Shown: positions 35,066 through 47,820, counted from the first letter of the stretch. The stretch is DNA of 64,000 nt from Ligula intestinalis (GCA_036362985.1 JAYGXS010000007.1:12373810-12437809), one strand, 5' to 3'. The notes: generated by a model not told the origin, from the letters alone. Translations and numbers: made by a program.

Positions 35066-36880
35066 GAGCTGACCTCCTTTTTGTTTTCCCCCGTTTCGAG
35101 TTAACTTGCAACAAGTTTATAACGGTATTTGATGTCGCAGATGTTATCGCTTACACCCATTGATGCATTCACTCAAGCTTACTGATTCCAATTCTCCCCA
35201 GAAAGTTGGTGGATTATGTCCAACAACGAGAATGTTCACCTAATAACCAATGTTTATTTTTTCTCCTAAAAACCAAATTTTCTAGTTTGCATTGTCTGAT
35301 TTCTTGAAATATCATACTGCTTGATATGTTATAAAGAATTTTGCGTATATTTGCTACTGCTTTCAAGTGAAACGTGGACGTTCTGTGTAATGCACGATTG
35401 TTGACGCGTCCGATAATTGTTCCTTCTTTGCCATTTATAGAGGAGAAAGTTTTCTTATGTCAAGACCGCAATAGTAATCATGCCAGTGGTTGTCTTATTT
35501 ATATTCAAGCTTCCTTTTAAGCATTTTCGTTCGATGAAGATTCCACGTAGTTCCCGATGATTACGTATTGACAGATATCTTTATGTTTTCAGACAGCAGA
35601 CGACTAAAAAATTCCATCAGGCTTGGAATTACCGGCCCACATACATTGTCATGTCCCCATCAATGGACAAGTTTAACATGAAGTTGGAACAGCATTAGAA
35701 AGACGTTCTCTGAAATAAAGCCGAAGTAATATCATTAATACTGCTTGCTTCTTTGAAGTAATATGTTTGTTAAAAAAACCTGCCGATGATCGTAGTGGAT
35801 TGGCGTGTTTTTTCATTTGGTCGGCAGACACGGGAACACGCAAGGCCGTATGATGTGCGAATATCCAAAACGCAATGGTTTTATTGTAATGTACGGGATC
35901 GTCTCCTCGTGTGACCCTAAGGATATTCAAGAAAGGTAATGACCTTCTCTAGACATTGTTTAAGCCTTTTCAGCATCAGGGCATCCGATTTCCGTATACC
36001 ATGGAAGACAGCTTCTCTCCTTAAAATCCCAAAAATAGCATTGGAAACTAGACTTGTGAACAAAATATTATTTAGTGATGTAAAATAATTCCATGCTTAT
36101 AATTACAACGTCAACCTAAAAAGGTATGTATTTTTACAAAGCTACCATATCTTCAAAGGAGTCACCTTCAGCGTACAATGTATTTCGGGCAGACATATAG
36201 GAAATAGTCCATAGTTATAAAGGGGAAAATTAGAAAAGGTTAATTACTCGCACACACGCCAGCAATAAGTATTATTGTGTGATGATCCGGAACCATTTGA
36301 TCCATAATTCATAAAGTCCGCTGTGAAAAGAGTGTAGCATGTGTGTCGTTTGTATAATGAAGACAAGAGGTAAGACATACTTTTAAAAATTTCCAAAAGT
36401 CTTCATCATGGTTCACTTGAATGCAATGTCCGCGATATAACGATTAAGGTATTGTGTTAACGTTGATAGAGGCCTACAATTTCTGCTCATCGTAGATTTT
36501 GTGTGTGTGTGTCAAATTACTGTCCTTATTGCTTTTTCATTGCCGTTTTCACAACGGAATATTTCAAACGGTTGATGGGCACGCAACGATCGGTTACAGA
36601 ACACAATCTCTATGCTAGGCCTTGTGAGTCGCTGTGCAACCAGAGGCAGCCTCCACACAATTATCGCTAAAGGCGGCCACTTGAAACTTGCAAGACAAAG
36701 ACCCCTTGGTGCAGTGATTTAAACGTTCAAATATTTATCGAATGAGGCCATGGGTCAGAAGCTCGCGTGAAGCACACCCTGGGGCCGGTAGAGCTGTCTG
36801 TTGGCAGAACAATTTCTGATGTGTCTTGAGTTTCTCAGTTAGCTTTTCGTCCCTCTACTAATTGCTGGATCTTGAGCGTT
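35066..36880. other. Stretch with no supported gene
   Basis: An 85-codon minus frame at 35673-35930 contains KKHANPLRSSAGFFNKHITS, which I do not recognise. A (GT)6 run lies at 36501-36512. No repeat boundary is seen. Confidence 0.35.
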
Positions 36881-37100
36881 TACGTGCTCCGGCTTTTAAG
36901 CGAATCCAATGGTGGACTTAACAAGTGTGACTTCCGTACCCGACAGTGAGAGCCCATCCATCCCCAGGTTTAATCAATATATTTGATGTATGCATGGAAA
37001 ATGAAGTTTTCCGAAAGAAAATATCGCAGAACAATGCCCCCATCTTCGCAGTCTTGTTCACGTTTCCCATGGTTAATGGGAACGACAGTTGGCGTTCAAA

Positions 37101-37150
37101 ACTTGCCCCCACTGACTGTTGACAATTGTTCACTCCATGCACATGAAGGT
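37101..37150. repeat. Second copy of the 9668-9722 short repeat
   Basis: CCCCCACTGACTGTTGACAA and TCACTCCATGCACATGA, as described for 9668-9722. It sits upstream of PLE copy 4. Confidence 0.55.
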
Positions 37151-37376
37151 AGACTTATGTCTGTGTACCTGTTCCATGGTCAATGCACGCATCGTGTCCT
37201 ATGCAAGTCCTGAACTACAACAGTAACCACCTAATCAGTCACAAACGCAGCTGTGTAAGAGCGCTTTTACGGTGTGTTGAGATGGATTGCAGTTAAGCGG
37301 AAGACAAAATTGTTTAATTGTAATATGTTTGATGGTTACTGAGAGCAAATTGTTTCCCGCGCAATTTTGTCAATAA

Positions 37377-38040
37377 ATGCCTACACAAACGAGAGAAGAA
37401 GCCACGTTCAGCTGTTCAAAACTTTTGGCGAGCTCTTCCCTAAGTGAAGGATATATCAAAAGCAGTCAGCAATTTGTTCACACAACTCAGATTTCGAGAT
37501 GCCAAATGCCAGAAGCAACCATCGGGTGCCGGATCATGAGACCGAAAGACCCACCGCCAGGACAGGAGGTGACTTTAGTACTATACCGGATAAGGAGCAC
37601 ATGAGGACAAAGCAACAACGTCGGAGAAACCGAAAGCTTACTCTTGACTCGAATTGCCGAGCATGCAGTGGTGGTGAGAAAGAAAGACGCCAACTCCCAG
37701 GTTGCAGCTCACTCGACGGGATGCAACCATATTTTCATGTTTGACGAGGCCAAAATCCTCGCAAGAGGTGACAACTGCATAAGCCGCGAGCTGCTGGAGT
37801 TATGGTTCTCTGGCCCCCAGTCCATCAGTAGCGGAACGATTTTGCGCTCTCATACGGTGAACTGAGCAATTTTCTCAATAATGTAATCAGTCTCATAGAA
37901 AGAACCGGGTGCAGCAACGATTCTGACGACAGCGGGCATAATTGTCGCACAATTATCAAATCCGCATCCTACATGGACGCGAACGATGAGGCAATAAATG
38001 AGCCATCACCGCAACAATCAATCACCTAAAGATGCCGAGC
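37377..38040 (+). pseudogene. PLE copy 4, GIY-YIG endonuclease end
   Basis: One plus-strand frame runs from 37377 to 37865 with a single TGA at 37602-37604. It has PEATIGCRIMRPKDPPPGQE (the linker), then VLYRIRST, the stop, then GQSNNVGETESLLLTRIAEH, which is the GIY-YIG core with Tyr changed to Asn. RKKDANSQVAAHSTGCNHIF and FDEAKILARGDNCISRELLE follow (the H....HIF.FD.A.I....N...RE.LE half, catalytic Glu present), then FSGPQSI. RT is not seen upstream, so it is 5'-truncated. A downstream tail reaches about 38040. This is the nuclease type common in flatworm PLEs, from memory of the family. Confidence 0.85.
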
Positions 38041-38742
38041 AGATACGGATTAAATGGTAAAAAAAACACCCTCCCTCTTGACTTAAACCCCTTTGCGGTG
38101 TGGTGGCTGTATACTGCTTTTGATTTAAGGTACTAAGCGTGATTAAACAGATGATAGCTAATCGATAGTGATTCAAGTTATGTTGCTGCCTTAATTATTT
38201 GTTTCTGGCACCTAAGGAACCACCAAATCCAGCTGGCCAATAAGCCAACAATGGCATTGCACACACCGTTGGTACACCATAAAATTTAAGTTAAACTATT
38301 TAAACAAGAAAAAAAGGTTGTCGATAAAAACTCACATGTGGAACACTTGATGCGATTTGTTGTGGCCAGACGGGTAAATTCGTCGCAGTGCACCTTCCTG
38401 AAGACTAATTGGTCCACAAAAGAAACTACAACCTCTCCCAAGTTGCAATGCATAGCCTAGACAATGGGCATAGGTTTGTGTGGGGCATAACTCGTATTAA
38501 AGTTACCTGTGTTTTTTCGAGAAAGGCCGCGGATTCTTCGAAGCAATGCACTCTGATGCATTGTGTATCAAAAAACACGCCAAGTTAGATTATTTGTACA
38601 AAAAGTGTCAAGCAGAAATCGGCGAGACGCAAACCGATACGAACAGAGGTAAACACACTGCAGCAACCTACCGATTAAGTGAGCCACACATGAGACCCCT
38701 GACCCCATTACCACCAGTCAGAATGGCATGATGTTACCCTCA
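38041..38742. other. Stretch with no supported gene
   Basis: Probably 3' flank of PLE copy 4. No motif recognised in the short frames. Confidence 0.4.
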
Positions 38743-38890
38743 CTCACCCATCCCTTGTCTGCACACTCGCTATGTGAGCTATTTTTGCTGTTACTCCCCC
38801 GTCCAACCATACTCCCACCCGCATGACTGACCGTTCATCTCCTTGTCCACACACTCGCGATGTGAACTGTTTTGGTATTGTCAATTTTCT
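38743..38890. repeat. Two-copy repeat with period of about 97 bp
   Basis: CTTGTCTGCACACTCGCTAT then GTGAGCTATTTT at 38754 recurs as CTTGTCCACACACTCGCGAT then GTGAACTGTTTT at 38851. Downstream, GCGTCTGATGATGATCTGGC (38893) looks like retroelement end sequence. Confidence 0.65.
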
Positions 38891-38999
38891 CAGCGTCTGA
38901 TGATGATCTGGCGTTCCAGTCTCGAAATATGACGCAATTGCATAATATTTCCCAAATAACGTATTCAACCTCAACATATTGTTCTTAATTTGAGAAGTT

Positions 39000-39740
39000 C
39001 AGCTGGCAAAAATATATATTCAGCAAGTCATAATCAGACAAAAACGTTAGCAGGGTAATGAAAACTGTACAGTTGGGAATGGAAAAATAGGGAAGTCTCG
39101 TAAAAAATTAATTGTCTATACGTCGCCCGCATGGCGAGGTCGGCGTGTAGACGTTCCTGTGTTGGGGAAGGGTAGCAGAGGTAATTGGGTAATGTTGTGG
39201 GGTTGAGCAGAGGGCTGACACATGGACGGATAGTTGCTGCTATTTTCGCGCAGCGTACGGCCAGCATTAGCGGTGCGGGCAAAATACGATCGCAACCTGG
39301 AATTGGGGCTGCCCTGTATCCTGTGTCCTGGGATGGAATAAAAGTAGCAGACAGTGAAAAAACTCCTCAGGGATTTTTAGGCGAAAAACTGTCACACTTG
39401 TGGTGTAAAGCTTGGGATTTAGGTGAAAGAAGGAAAAATTAAACGGGGGAGGGCATTGCAAAGTTTCCCAGGAGCATCACCGTGTGGAAGTAACGTCCTG
39501 ATTCTTCCCTGCTGATTGCGGAGTTCAACAACGGAACTGGAAAAACATAGGCATCAGTCCAGATCGTCGACAATCCGCTGTGGGTCGAACCAATGGTGAT
39601 TGTTTAGGCCGTCAGGCCTGGATCAAACGTTTGCTAGCGAGATAATCACGGTACGCAGATAGCCAAGCAGGGTGGATCGTGGAGACCTTCGCATGACGCT
39701 ATGGGTGGGAGAGCGTTACACAATAGGAAACTTGAATGTA
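39000..39740. repeat. G+C-richer retroelement remnant block
   Basis: 39018-39060 (TTCAGCAAGTCATAATCAGA) loosely resembles the PLE copy 1 terminal repeat. 39345-39410 matches the remnants at 20.7 and 23.5 kb. The block is clearly richer in G+C than its flanks. Frames of up to 85 codons have no motif. I take it as a composite of PLE-end sequences. Confidence 0.5.
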
Positions 39741-39779
39741 GATAAAAACTTAATACAACTGAAAAATTGAAAGTAGTAA

Positions 39780-40215
39780 TATTATTGTAAATTGTCATCT
39801 ACGACCAGATCGTTCTCTGGCGCGCACTGCTATATCGATCCATTTTTCGCTTAAAACCTTCTAGCGATTTCGACGTAACGACATCCTGAGGAAGCGCATT
39901 CCACTCTTCAACCACCCTTATTCAGAAGAAGTGTTCCCGAGCGTCCAGGCTGGTCCATGTCACCTTTAATTTGAGAGGAGGACCTCTCAAATTCATTGTT
40001 GTTGCTAATTCGGAATGATCCCCTGATATAAGACAGCAGTCTGGAAGACGGAATACGTGGAATGCTATTATCAGATCCCTTCGAAGCTGCCTGTAACGCA
40101 AAGGGAAGAGGTTGAGATTCAACAGCCACGTTTCATAAGACGACGAGCCCTGTCCCATAACACGTTAGGTTGCGCGCCGCTGTACCTTTTCCTGGTTGTT
40201 GATATCTTTCGTGGC
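39780..40215 (-). pseudogene. Non-LTR retrotransposon ORF2 C-terminal tail
   Basis: The minus strand gives NNQEKVQRRAT, then SSYETWLLNLNLFPLRYRQL, RRDLIIAFHVF, NLRGPPLKLK, VVEEWNALPQDVVTSKSLEG and FKRKMDRYSS, across two frame changes. This is the R.RGDLI..Y.I...(...)L.LH..R......F..RVV..WN.LP..VV...S...FK..LD tail found after the RT of CR1/Jockey-group elements. The RT itself is absent, so only the 3' end was inserted. A weak A+T tail (AATAATATTACTAC on the minus strand) marks the 3' end near 39770. Confidence 0.85.
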
Positions 40216-43200
40216 CCAGGGTGCACTGACTCTCATTGAACGTTAAGCGCCAAACCGGCGACCATATATCGATTTACAATATCTCCGGAACTTCGGGATT
40301 ATCGAAAATGTATGTTTTCTGAACAAACACATGGTACGAACTTTGCATAAGGTTGCTCATTGTTATTTAATTTGTTTGGTAAATGGGTTTAATGTTATGC
40401 CAGAAACGAGCAAACGCTTATTAACTTAGAAGAGTTCCTTGCAGCACTCGCAATATTTTACTATGCTTAATTAATTTTAAGTTCCTTATTATTCTCACAC
40501 ATTTAAGTTAACTTTAAGTTATTATTAAGGTCAACTCACTTAAGCTTACTTAAGCTTCTTTTTAGTAAGCTGACTTTATTTTTATTTTCTTATTTCCCAA
40601 TGCTTGCATATTTGCAATTTATAATTTTGGCGCACTTTGCCGTTGATATCCAATGAGGCATTTCAATAATTGTAGCGGTTTTACCGCTTTACTGGTCCTT
40701 ATATTTTATTTATGTCACCTTTTCTTTGTATATTTTATATTGTATGCCATTTTTAAACTTGTTCCATATAACCGAATGATGGGGCGTTTGCGAGCTGATC
40801 TGAAACTTAAACTAGGATTATACCAGCCTTTTAATAAGACGATATATTCTTAATTTGTATTAGAAATCGTTTGGACATTGTGCAAGTGTAGTTTATGTAG
40901 GCTCATTCATAAATCCATATTTGCCACGCGCTTTTCTACGAAAACGATGGTTGTAGGGCTTTATAGTTGAGGAATTACGACACACATTGAAATCTACTTT
41001 AATAAATGCAAAATGCATTTTAAGTTTATTGTATTTAGCAATGTTGTTGATTTATATCTGCACATGCTCTTTATATGTATTATCATTTAACTTATTGCGG
41101 AAAAATATGATAATCAAATGGCAGTTATGTTGCCTTTCCAGGGAAATTAAAGTGGTTATGACGTCGTCTTCTTCAACTTAACTGATGTCTTTTTTAATGT
41201 TCTGGAGTTGGATTTGTATAGAACGCGGCGCGAAGCGCAGTGCACACTTTCAGTTAACATTCTAAACAAATTACTCCCAGTGGCTGCGGGAAACAAACTG
41301 CAATTACCTGTTTCCCTTCACACTTACTTCGCAAACATTTTCTTCTCTTTATTGGAAAATTGAAAACAAGATTCAAAAATTCACGTAATAAACATTGCTC
41401 TTCCCAAACGACGTCATTGCTTGTCCTATTTCCCAGCCCTAGCAAACTATTTAACCACCATTTTTGCGGAAAAAAATACTGGTACAAGGGGTATATGAGT
41501 GTTCCTACATCAACTACTTTTGCCGAATATTGGTAACAAAATACATTGCTTGGATAACTACACATTGCTTTAAAAGTAAAATAACATATCTAAAATCGTA
41601 TTATGAATAATACACCTCATTCACTTGTACCAATGTTATCGATAATATAGGAACCTATTTGCGGAATAGAGTATTACTATGTTTTAGAAAATTGGCAATT
41701 TAGATTTCATTTGCAGACGCGGTTCGTTCATGATTGTGTACAGTAAATAAACTCTGACTGAACAATGTGTCTGACCGATGAAAAATGTGGAAGGTCATAT
41801 GACCTTAATATCAAGAGTGCTGCCGATGCAGATAAATATCAAGCAAACCTTAGTCGAGTAGTCACGCAGATAGCTCCTGTACTGCAATTCGAACAAACGC
41901 ACTCTGCTGCGTCTGGGAAATCAAACTGTGGGCCCTTATGCTATCCGAACGGAGTCCCACTCCGAGAAGCAGAAGGATCTCGGCATCTGAATGATAGAAA
42001 ATTTCAAAACTTGAATACGTGATCCACGTCTGGAAATCGTGGATGCAGAATCATAACGTGCTCGAAATGGCGCATCTGTGGGCCACACAATAAGTAAGAT
42101 GCTAAACTACACTGTTATATGAGATCTGCCTAGATAACCATTATTAATTTATAGGCTAGTTAAGCATAAGTTTTTTCACTGAACTGACCACTTTTTATTT
42201 AGTTATTCACGATATTTGCGTATTTGCTCATTTTAATTATGGAAAAATTGTTGCTATTTCTAATTTTAAAAACTGTATTTTTTTATAAATATGTACTTTT
42301 TTATTGCTTAGACATTATGCCCCTTAAGTTAAAGTGATATTATACAACAAAAGGATTGAGCTTTCGTGTGCTGATCTGGGACTTTACCTAGGATTCCACT
42401 GCGATAATATATAAATAGCAATAATATGTGCGATTTCTAAGGAGCATCGCTACCTGGATCCTTGTCGGCGTACAAAAGTCTCGCTACTGCATCCGCTGTC
42501 TATGGGTGCCTAGTGCACATATGGCCTCTACACCTCTAAAAGTGGAAGTTTCAGGCCCTACGCTACCTACACACAGCGTGTTGCCTGCACATATGCGTAT
42601 CGCTGGCACTCGAAAGAAAATTCACAACACACAGCCGAGTGGAAGTGGCAAATTAGACAGACTCGCAAGCAAAAACGTCAAACTGATCCGCTAGCACCCA
42701 AGCGCGAAACACATGTTTGTACTTGTCACTCTGAGGCGCCGACGGCTGAACCTAATTTCAAATTACAACAAAGCTGACCAGCAACCTTTTTATTGCTAAC
42801 GACATCCCGCTCTTCGGCTTACTGCCGGCGTAGTCACCGGCGTCTGCCACGTGCACAATATGTTGAATGCCTTCAAATAATGTTGTATTCATCCGGAATG
42901 TACGCTTAAGTCCATCAACTCGCTACAGCGCGTAGGTTGGCATGTGCCCAATGATACACGACATTTGTAACATGGTAGGCTGCGTAACTGAACCCAAAAG
43001 CACGGAAGAGCCAATCATGAGGTATCAGGAAATTGCTCGCTTACGAAATATTTTAAGAGTACATATAGCATTTAGGGTGTTCAATATCAAACGTTGTTTG
43101 CAATAGTGTGTGCTCAAGTCTGCAGTCTGTTTACCGTATACCTTTTGGTCGTCACAAAAACAAAAAGTACGTTTGAAAGCCTCTAGCATGCTTGTGCATA

Positions 43201-46001
43201 TTCTAGATGCTGTGTGTGATAAGCAAATAATTTATGCACAGTTTTGTCGGGTAATAAGAAGGAAATCAGAAATTTACTGCTCAAATACCACATTTAGGTT
43301 TTTGATTACAGTTTTAGTCTATTTGCTATTGAAGTTGGGTACAATTTTGGAACAACTTACATGTTAACACATGGACTTCTACTTGAACGGCATTTAAGTT
43401 ACACGTACTAAGAATGCCCTTTGGTACGTGAGATAAAGATCGAGAAACTGTGTTATACGGTAGTCGACGAAAATCATGCAACAGGCTGACATTTGCGAAG
43501 GATTGATACTATTTCGCTTATCGGCGTTGACTCAGCTTGTGATACTGACTATCATGTAGTCTTTTTTGAAGTCACTACAGTCATGATAGGATGCTGGCTT
43601 TTACTGAGCTTCGCTCTGATGGCTAGCAGGACGTTTGGACCGTAAAAAAGTAACTACTTAAATAGTATGCACTTTTATCATGGACAGTCTTTATAAATTG
43701 AAATATGTTCGATGGTAAACAAGCATATAAGTATTTATCGTACTCGTATGATAGGCAATTTTGCCTTCTTTAAATGTAATACTGAAAGAAATGATAATAA
43801 TCCATTTTATAAAAGAAGTTAATTATGAGTGTTTTACAATTGTGACGTCTTTAGTCATAATTTATCGTATCCGTCACTTTAATAATGCAGCCTTTACGGT
43901 ATAAAACATGTTTCACATATATTGCTACATTTTATGACAACTGTGTGCCTTTTTTCTCAAACTGTGGGCAAAAACGTACTTTTAGGTACACACAATGTAC
44001 ACAGTGCGCTGTTTTTAAACCTTGAATTTGAGTGTAGCATTCAGTAGGTTAGACTAATTTTGCAATCGAGAAACGATTTTCAAAACCGAAAAATACACTT
44101 TCCTCAAATTAAATGTTTGAAGATGGCTTGGTTTTTTATCAGACGGGAACAAGACATATTTTTCGTGCACGTTTTCCAAAAATATATCTGAATTAATAAA
44201 TGCAGGCAAAATCATTGAAAAAAAACATAAAAAATAGGTAGTTACTTTTAAATGTACATACGTTTTTAGTGCTGATAGTAACTTGCGCGGTAATATGAAT
44301 TTTACTGGAGGGTGCACTACCTGCAAAAATGGGACTTTACAGTGCACGTCGAGCAAAATAAGCCACCTGGAAGTTAAATATAGAGTTTGTACGACGATTT
44401 TTGTAACGTTTTGACACATGCACATTATTGATACTTTTTCGTAAATCGGGAATGTGTATTGCGTAGACTTTTATTTCGTTTACTCGAGATAAGATATCAG
44501 CTTTTTTATGAGCTCCGTTTCAATGGCTTACAAAATGCGTACGCTAAAAAAATTGGCTTACTAAATAGTATGTATGCGTGCCGTTGATTTTAACGGTCTA
44601 ACTATTTATAAAATACCTTAAAAAAGAATGATACAGTTTTTTTAATGGAATCTTTTGATAGAGGATTACACATTTTTTTGTATTTGACATAGATGAAAAC
44701 CGTATCTTTCTCTTGTTTATAAGTTTTGTGTGAATTGCCAAATAAGTTGTAAAAGTATTAAGAGCTCAAAGTTAATATAAGTTCTACAAACTGCGCGCTG
44801 TGAACATACGTATTGGCTCATAACTCTCATAAAAATGTGCAATATAGTAGGAGCATGTTAAATGCGTTATACGCAGAACTTATCATTTAGTGGACACAAT
44901 ATATTATAAATAAACAACTCACAATCGTAAAACAGGTCGGAAGTAGGCATTTAAAGGAATGTGCTTTGTAAACCTAGTAATATAAAATAGCCATATCATG
45001 TGACATCCCATATAAAAAATGGGAACACCTTACATAACCAGGATATATTTTCAAGAACATAATTTCTACATATTGCTTTCATAAATCGAACACAATCGAG
45101 CGTTCACTTAAATAAGCAACGATGTGGACGGTAACACCCTTATTTCTTAGGGATTTTCATCATTTTACCGTTTATATAAGTTCCACTGGTCTATGTTTGC
45201 CTGTGACTTTGTAAAAATGGTAATTTGGGTGGGTTGACTAAGCCTCAAGGAGGAAACATGACCCCGATTATCCAAAAAGTCCATTGTAGGCTCTTTGTTA
45301 TGATCCTGTTAGCAGAGGAAAATAAGGCTATCTGTACCATTCCCTTCTTGTACGATTATACTACAAGACCGCCGTCAATGTGGCGTCAATTTAGCAGTGG
45401 ATCTATCATCTTTATATTAATTAAACTCCTGGAGTGTTTATTTTTCTGCGACACTGTTCTCCCATAGCTAATGTGCAGGATCAAATTATGGCATTAATTC
45501 AAAACAACAAGCTAAGTGAACAACCAGTAAATCAGTATTTCAATATTCGATTGTACGGTCTCAGTGCAGTTGCTTTTTGTGCCACATTTCTATATTATCC
45601 GCAAGCATGACAGCTGCCCAGTTGTAGTCATTGTGACAGTAATTTTCGTAGACCAGAAAGAAAAAAGGACCCAAAAGTAAAACGTTCGTAAACCAAGTCA
45701 ACGCTTACCCAATCCAGAATTAAGCGTCCAAAACGACAATCTGTTTTTTAAATAGACGACACTGATTACTCTACAAACATTCATTCGTAAGTTCGAAATT
45801 CGCATGCCTTCTCTAGAAAAAGCCTGCACAAAGCACTGATGAAGGCTTCCTTGAAGTCAAAAACACGTGGCATCAGAATTCCGCCTCTTGTTTGTCTCCA
45901 CTCTTGACCTTGCGTATAAGAGGGATGCACTCGTAATATAGAAGACCACATGACAAAACTTGTGCAGTAAACCTCATACAATTGTGTTTTTTTCTTGATA
46001 G
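40216..46001. other. Long AT-rich stretch, no supported gene
   Basis: The longest frames are 44425-44054 (minus, 123 codons), 41565-41254 (minus, 103 codons), 42428-42694 and 43110-43367 (plus, 88 and 85 codons). None has a known motif, and I could not pair splice sites around them. Plus-strand frames at 40653-40853 and 40987-41181 begin with hydrophobic stretches (for example LLYLAMLLIYICTCSLYV) that could serve as a signal peptide for the downstream micro-exon gene, but nothing ties them to it. Confidence 0.35.
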
Positions 46002-46170
46002 TACATCTCATTACTGCATAAGCTATGAAATTTTGGAAACTTTCACAGTCATTTTGAAGACCTGCAATGTAGTTCGGGATAAGTGTGTATACCTCAGTGT
46101 AGCTGAGTCAAATCGCAGCCAAATATCTGGTGTCCCACTTAAATTAAATATATGGCTTCAAGGCCGTCAG
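46002..46170 (+). CDS. Candidate exon just upstream of the micro-exon array
   Basis: A 169-nt block between a strong acceptor (GTGTTTTTTTCTTGATAG) and a strong donor (GTCAG followed by GTACGT). One frame is open for 56 codons (entry phase 2, exit phase 0), with HYCISYEILETFTVILKTCN and three Cys. It lies 103 bp before the first 27-nt micro-exon, but its exit phase (0) does not fit the phase-1 entry chosen for the array. It would need an intermediate exon or belong to another transcript. Confidence 0.3.
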
Positions 46171-46273
46171 GTACGTCCACTTTGTGACAGCCATTAGCAC
46201 AATAAAAACGCATTCAATTTTTTGCAAGTACATTTGCTTTTTTCATACAGTTTGCGTTTCATTGATATTTCAG

Positions 46274-46300
46274 GCACAACATCAACGACCACAACAACTG
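46274..46300 (+). CDS. Micro-exon 1 of the array, 27 nt
   Basis: Acceptor TTGATATTTCAG, donor GTTAAA. In phase 1 it encodes TTSTTTTT between split glycine codons. It differs in length from the 42-nt blocks that follow and matches in length the outlying exons at 50224, 52475 and 57555. The intron after it is longer (318 nt). Confidence 0.55.
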
Positions 46301-46618
46301 GTTAAATTTTGTACCTACAACAGCTAGCAGACGAAATTCGTTCTGTGCAGTACAGGCACATATTTACCATAATGTTTGCTGATCATGCAAGGTAAATGCC
46401 TCGGCCTAGCGATGGGTACATGTTCTTACTTATACATATTCGGCAAACGTTGACGACACATTCATCATAACATATGTTTATTTACCATGCTTGAGACCCT
46501 CGCACAGCGACGGACGTAGGTACTCCATTCATTAAGCTGAAAACTACAAAAATAATAGTTACATCATTGAAACCAACTGCACTTTACTTAATCAACTTGC
46601 AATATATTGATGTTTTAG

Positions 46619-46660
46619 CCGAAAGAACAACCATCGAATCCTTAACCACCACAGCATTTG
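46619..46660 (+). CDS. Micro-exon 2, 42 nt
   Basis: Acceptor TTGATGTTTTAG, donor GTATGC. Phase 1 in and out, encoding ERTTIESLTTTAF. Phase 0 would contain a TAA, so it is excluded here. The length is divisible by three, so it can be skipped without a frameshift. Confidence 0.6.
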
Positions 46661-46857
46661 GTATGCAATGTTCGACCAATGCTTGCTCCTTTTCATATAA
46701 AGGCATATTTGCCAGACCATATGTTCATTGTCCATGCTACACACCTTCTCATTTCGACAAACATAGGCACTACGTTTAAAACTACAAAAAAAAGTACTCA
46801 AATAATTTAAAACAACTTCGGCTTAGCTTATTAACTTGCAACCTAGTGATGTTTTAG

Positions 46858-46899
46858 CAAAAAGAACCAACAGTGCATCCACAACTACTACAACACCTG
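46858..46899 (+). CDS. Micro-exon 3, 42 nt
   Basis: Acceptor GTGATGTTTTAG, donor GTTAGT. Phase 1 in and out, encoding KRTNSASTTTTP. Confidence 0.6.
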
Positions 46900-47090
46900 G
46901 TTAGTAATATTCGACAAATGCTTGATCCTTTTCGTATTCGGGCATATTCGCTATAACACATGCTTGGCAACTTCGCCTAGTGACGGACATACGCACTTCA
47001 TATATAACGCTGAAGTTTACAACATCACACTTAAGAAATTTAAACCAGTTTCATACTACAATATTCATTTGCAATCTATAGATATTCAAG

Positions 47091-47132
47091 GCGATTCTAA
47101 AACCACAAAACCAACAATCGCCACAAAAACTG
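47091..47132 (+). CDS. Micro-exon 4, 42 nt
   Basis: Acceptor AGATATTCAAG, donor GTCAGT. Phase 1 in and out, encoding DSKTTKPTIATKT. Phase 2 is closed by a TAA here, which together with unit 2 leaves phase 1 as the only frame open in every well-formed unit. Confidence 0.6.
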
Positions 47133-47328
47133 GTCAGTAATATTCTTCCAAGACTTACTTTTTTCTCGTATTCTGGCGTATTTGCCGTAACAATTGTTTA
47201 TTTTTCATGCTTGACAGCGATGAACATACGCACTACTTACATTACGCTAAAATCTACAAGAATCACACTCAGAATATTTAATCCAACTTCATTTTTTTGT
47301 ATTTATATGCAATCAATTGGTGTTTTAG

Positions 47329-47370
47329 CCGACATGACAACCACCGAACCAAAAACCGCCACAACAACTA
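47329..47370 (+). pseudogene. Array unit 5, donor lost
   Basis: Acceptor TTGGTGTTTTAG is intact and the coding block (DMTTTEPKTATTT) is open. The donor GT is changed to GA. The next GT would make the exon 46 nt and shift the frame, so the unit is probably skipped or dead. Confidence 0.55.
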
Positions 47371-47571
47371 GAAAGTAATATTTTATCAGCGTTTGTTCCT
47401 TACCGTTTTCGGGCCTATTTGCGAGAACTTATATTTATTGGCCATAATGAAGGCCTTCATAGCGACGGTTGTAGTCAAATATCTATTACGCCTAATGCTA
47501 CAAACGTCCACTCGAGAGACTTAAACCAACTTTATAATACGCTATTTATTTGCAATCTATTGGTGTTTAAG

Positions 47572-47613
47572 CCAAACGTTTAACCACGGATCCAAAAAGC
47601 ACTACAACATCTG
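47572..47613 (+). CDS. Micro-exon 6, 42 nt
   Basis: Acceptor TGGTGTTTAAG, donor GTAAGT, the best donor in the array. Phase 1 in and out, encoding KRLTTDPKSTTTS. Phase 0 is closed by a TAA. Confidence 0.6.
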
Positions 47614-47820
47614 GTAAGTTATATTTTGCCAACGATTGTTCCGTTTTCGTTTTCTGGCATAATCGCCTTAACGTACGTTAATTGTCCATGCTTGACGACT
47701 TCGCTTAGAAACGGATAAACGTTGTACATGCATAGCGCTAAAGTCTACAAAAATCGCTCTCAACGCATTTAAAGGAATATCATATTGCTCCATTAATTTG
47801 CAACCCTTTTGATGTTTAAG

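Noticed and set aside
36501..36512. (GT)6 run
   Set aside because: Too short to be informative.
44054..44425. 123-codon minus-strand frame
   Set aside because: No motif, no convincing splice sites and low-complexity AT-rich composition. It is kept only as a note in the 40.2-46.0 kb entry.
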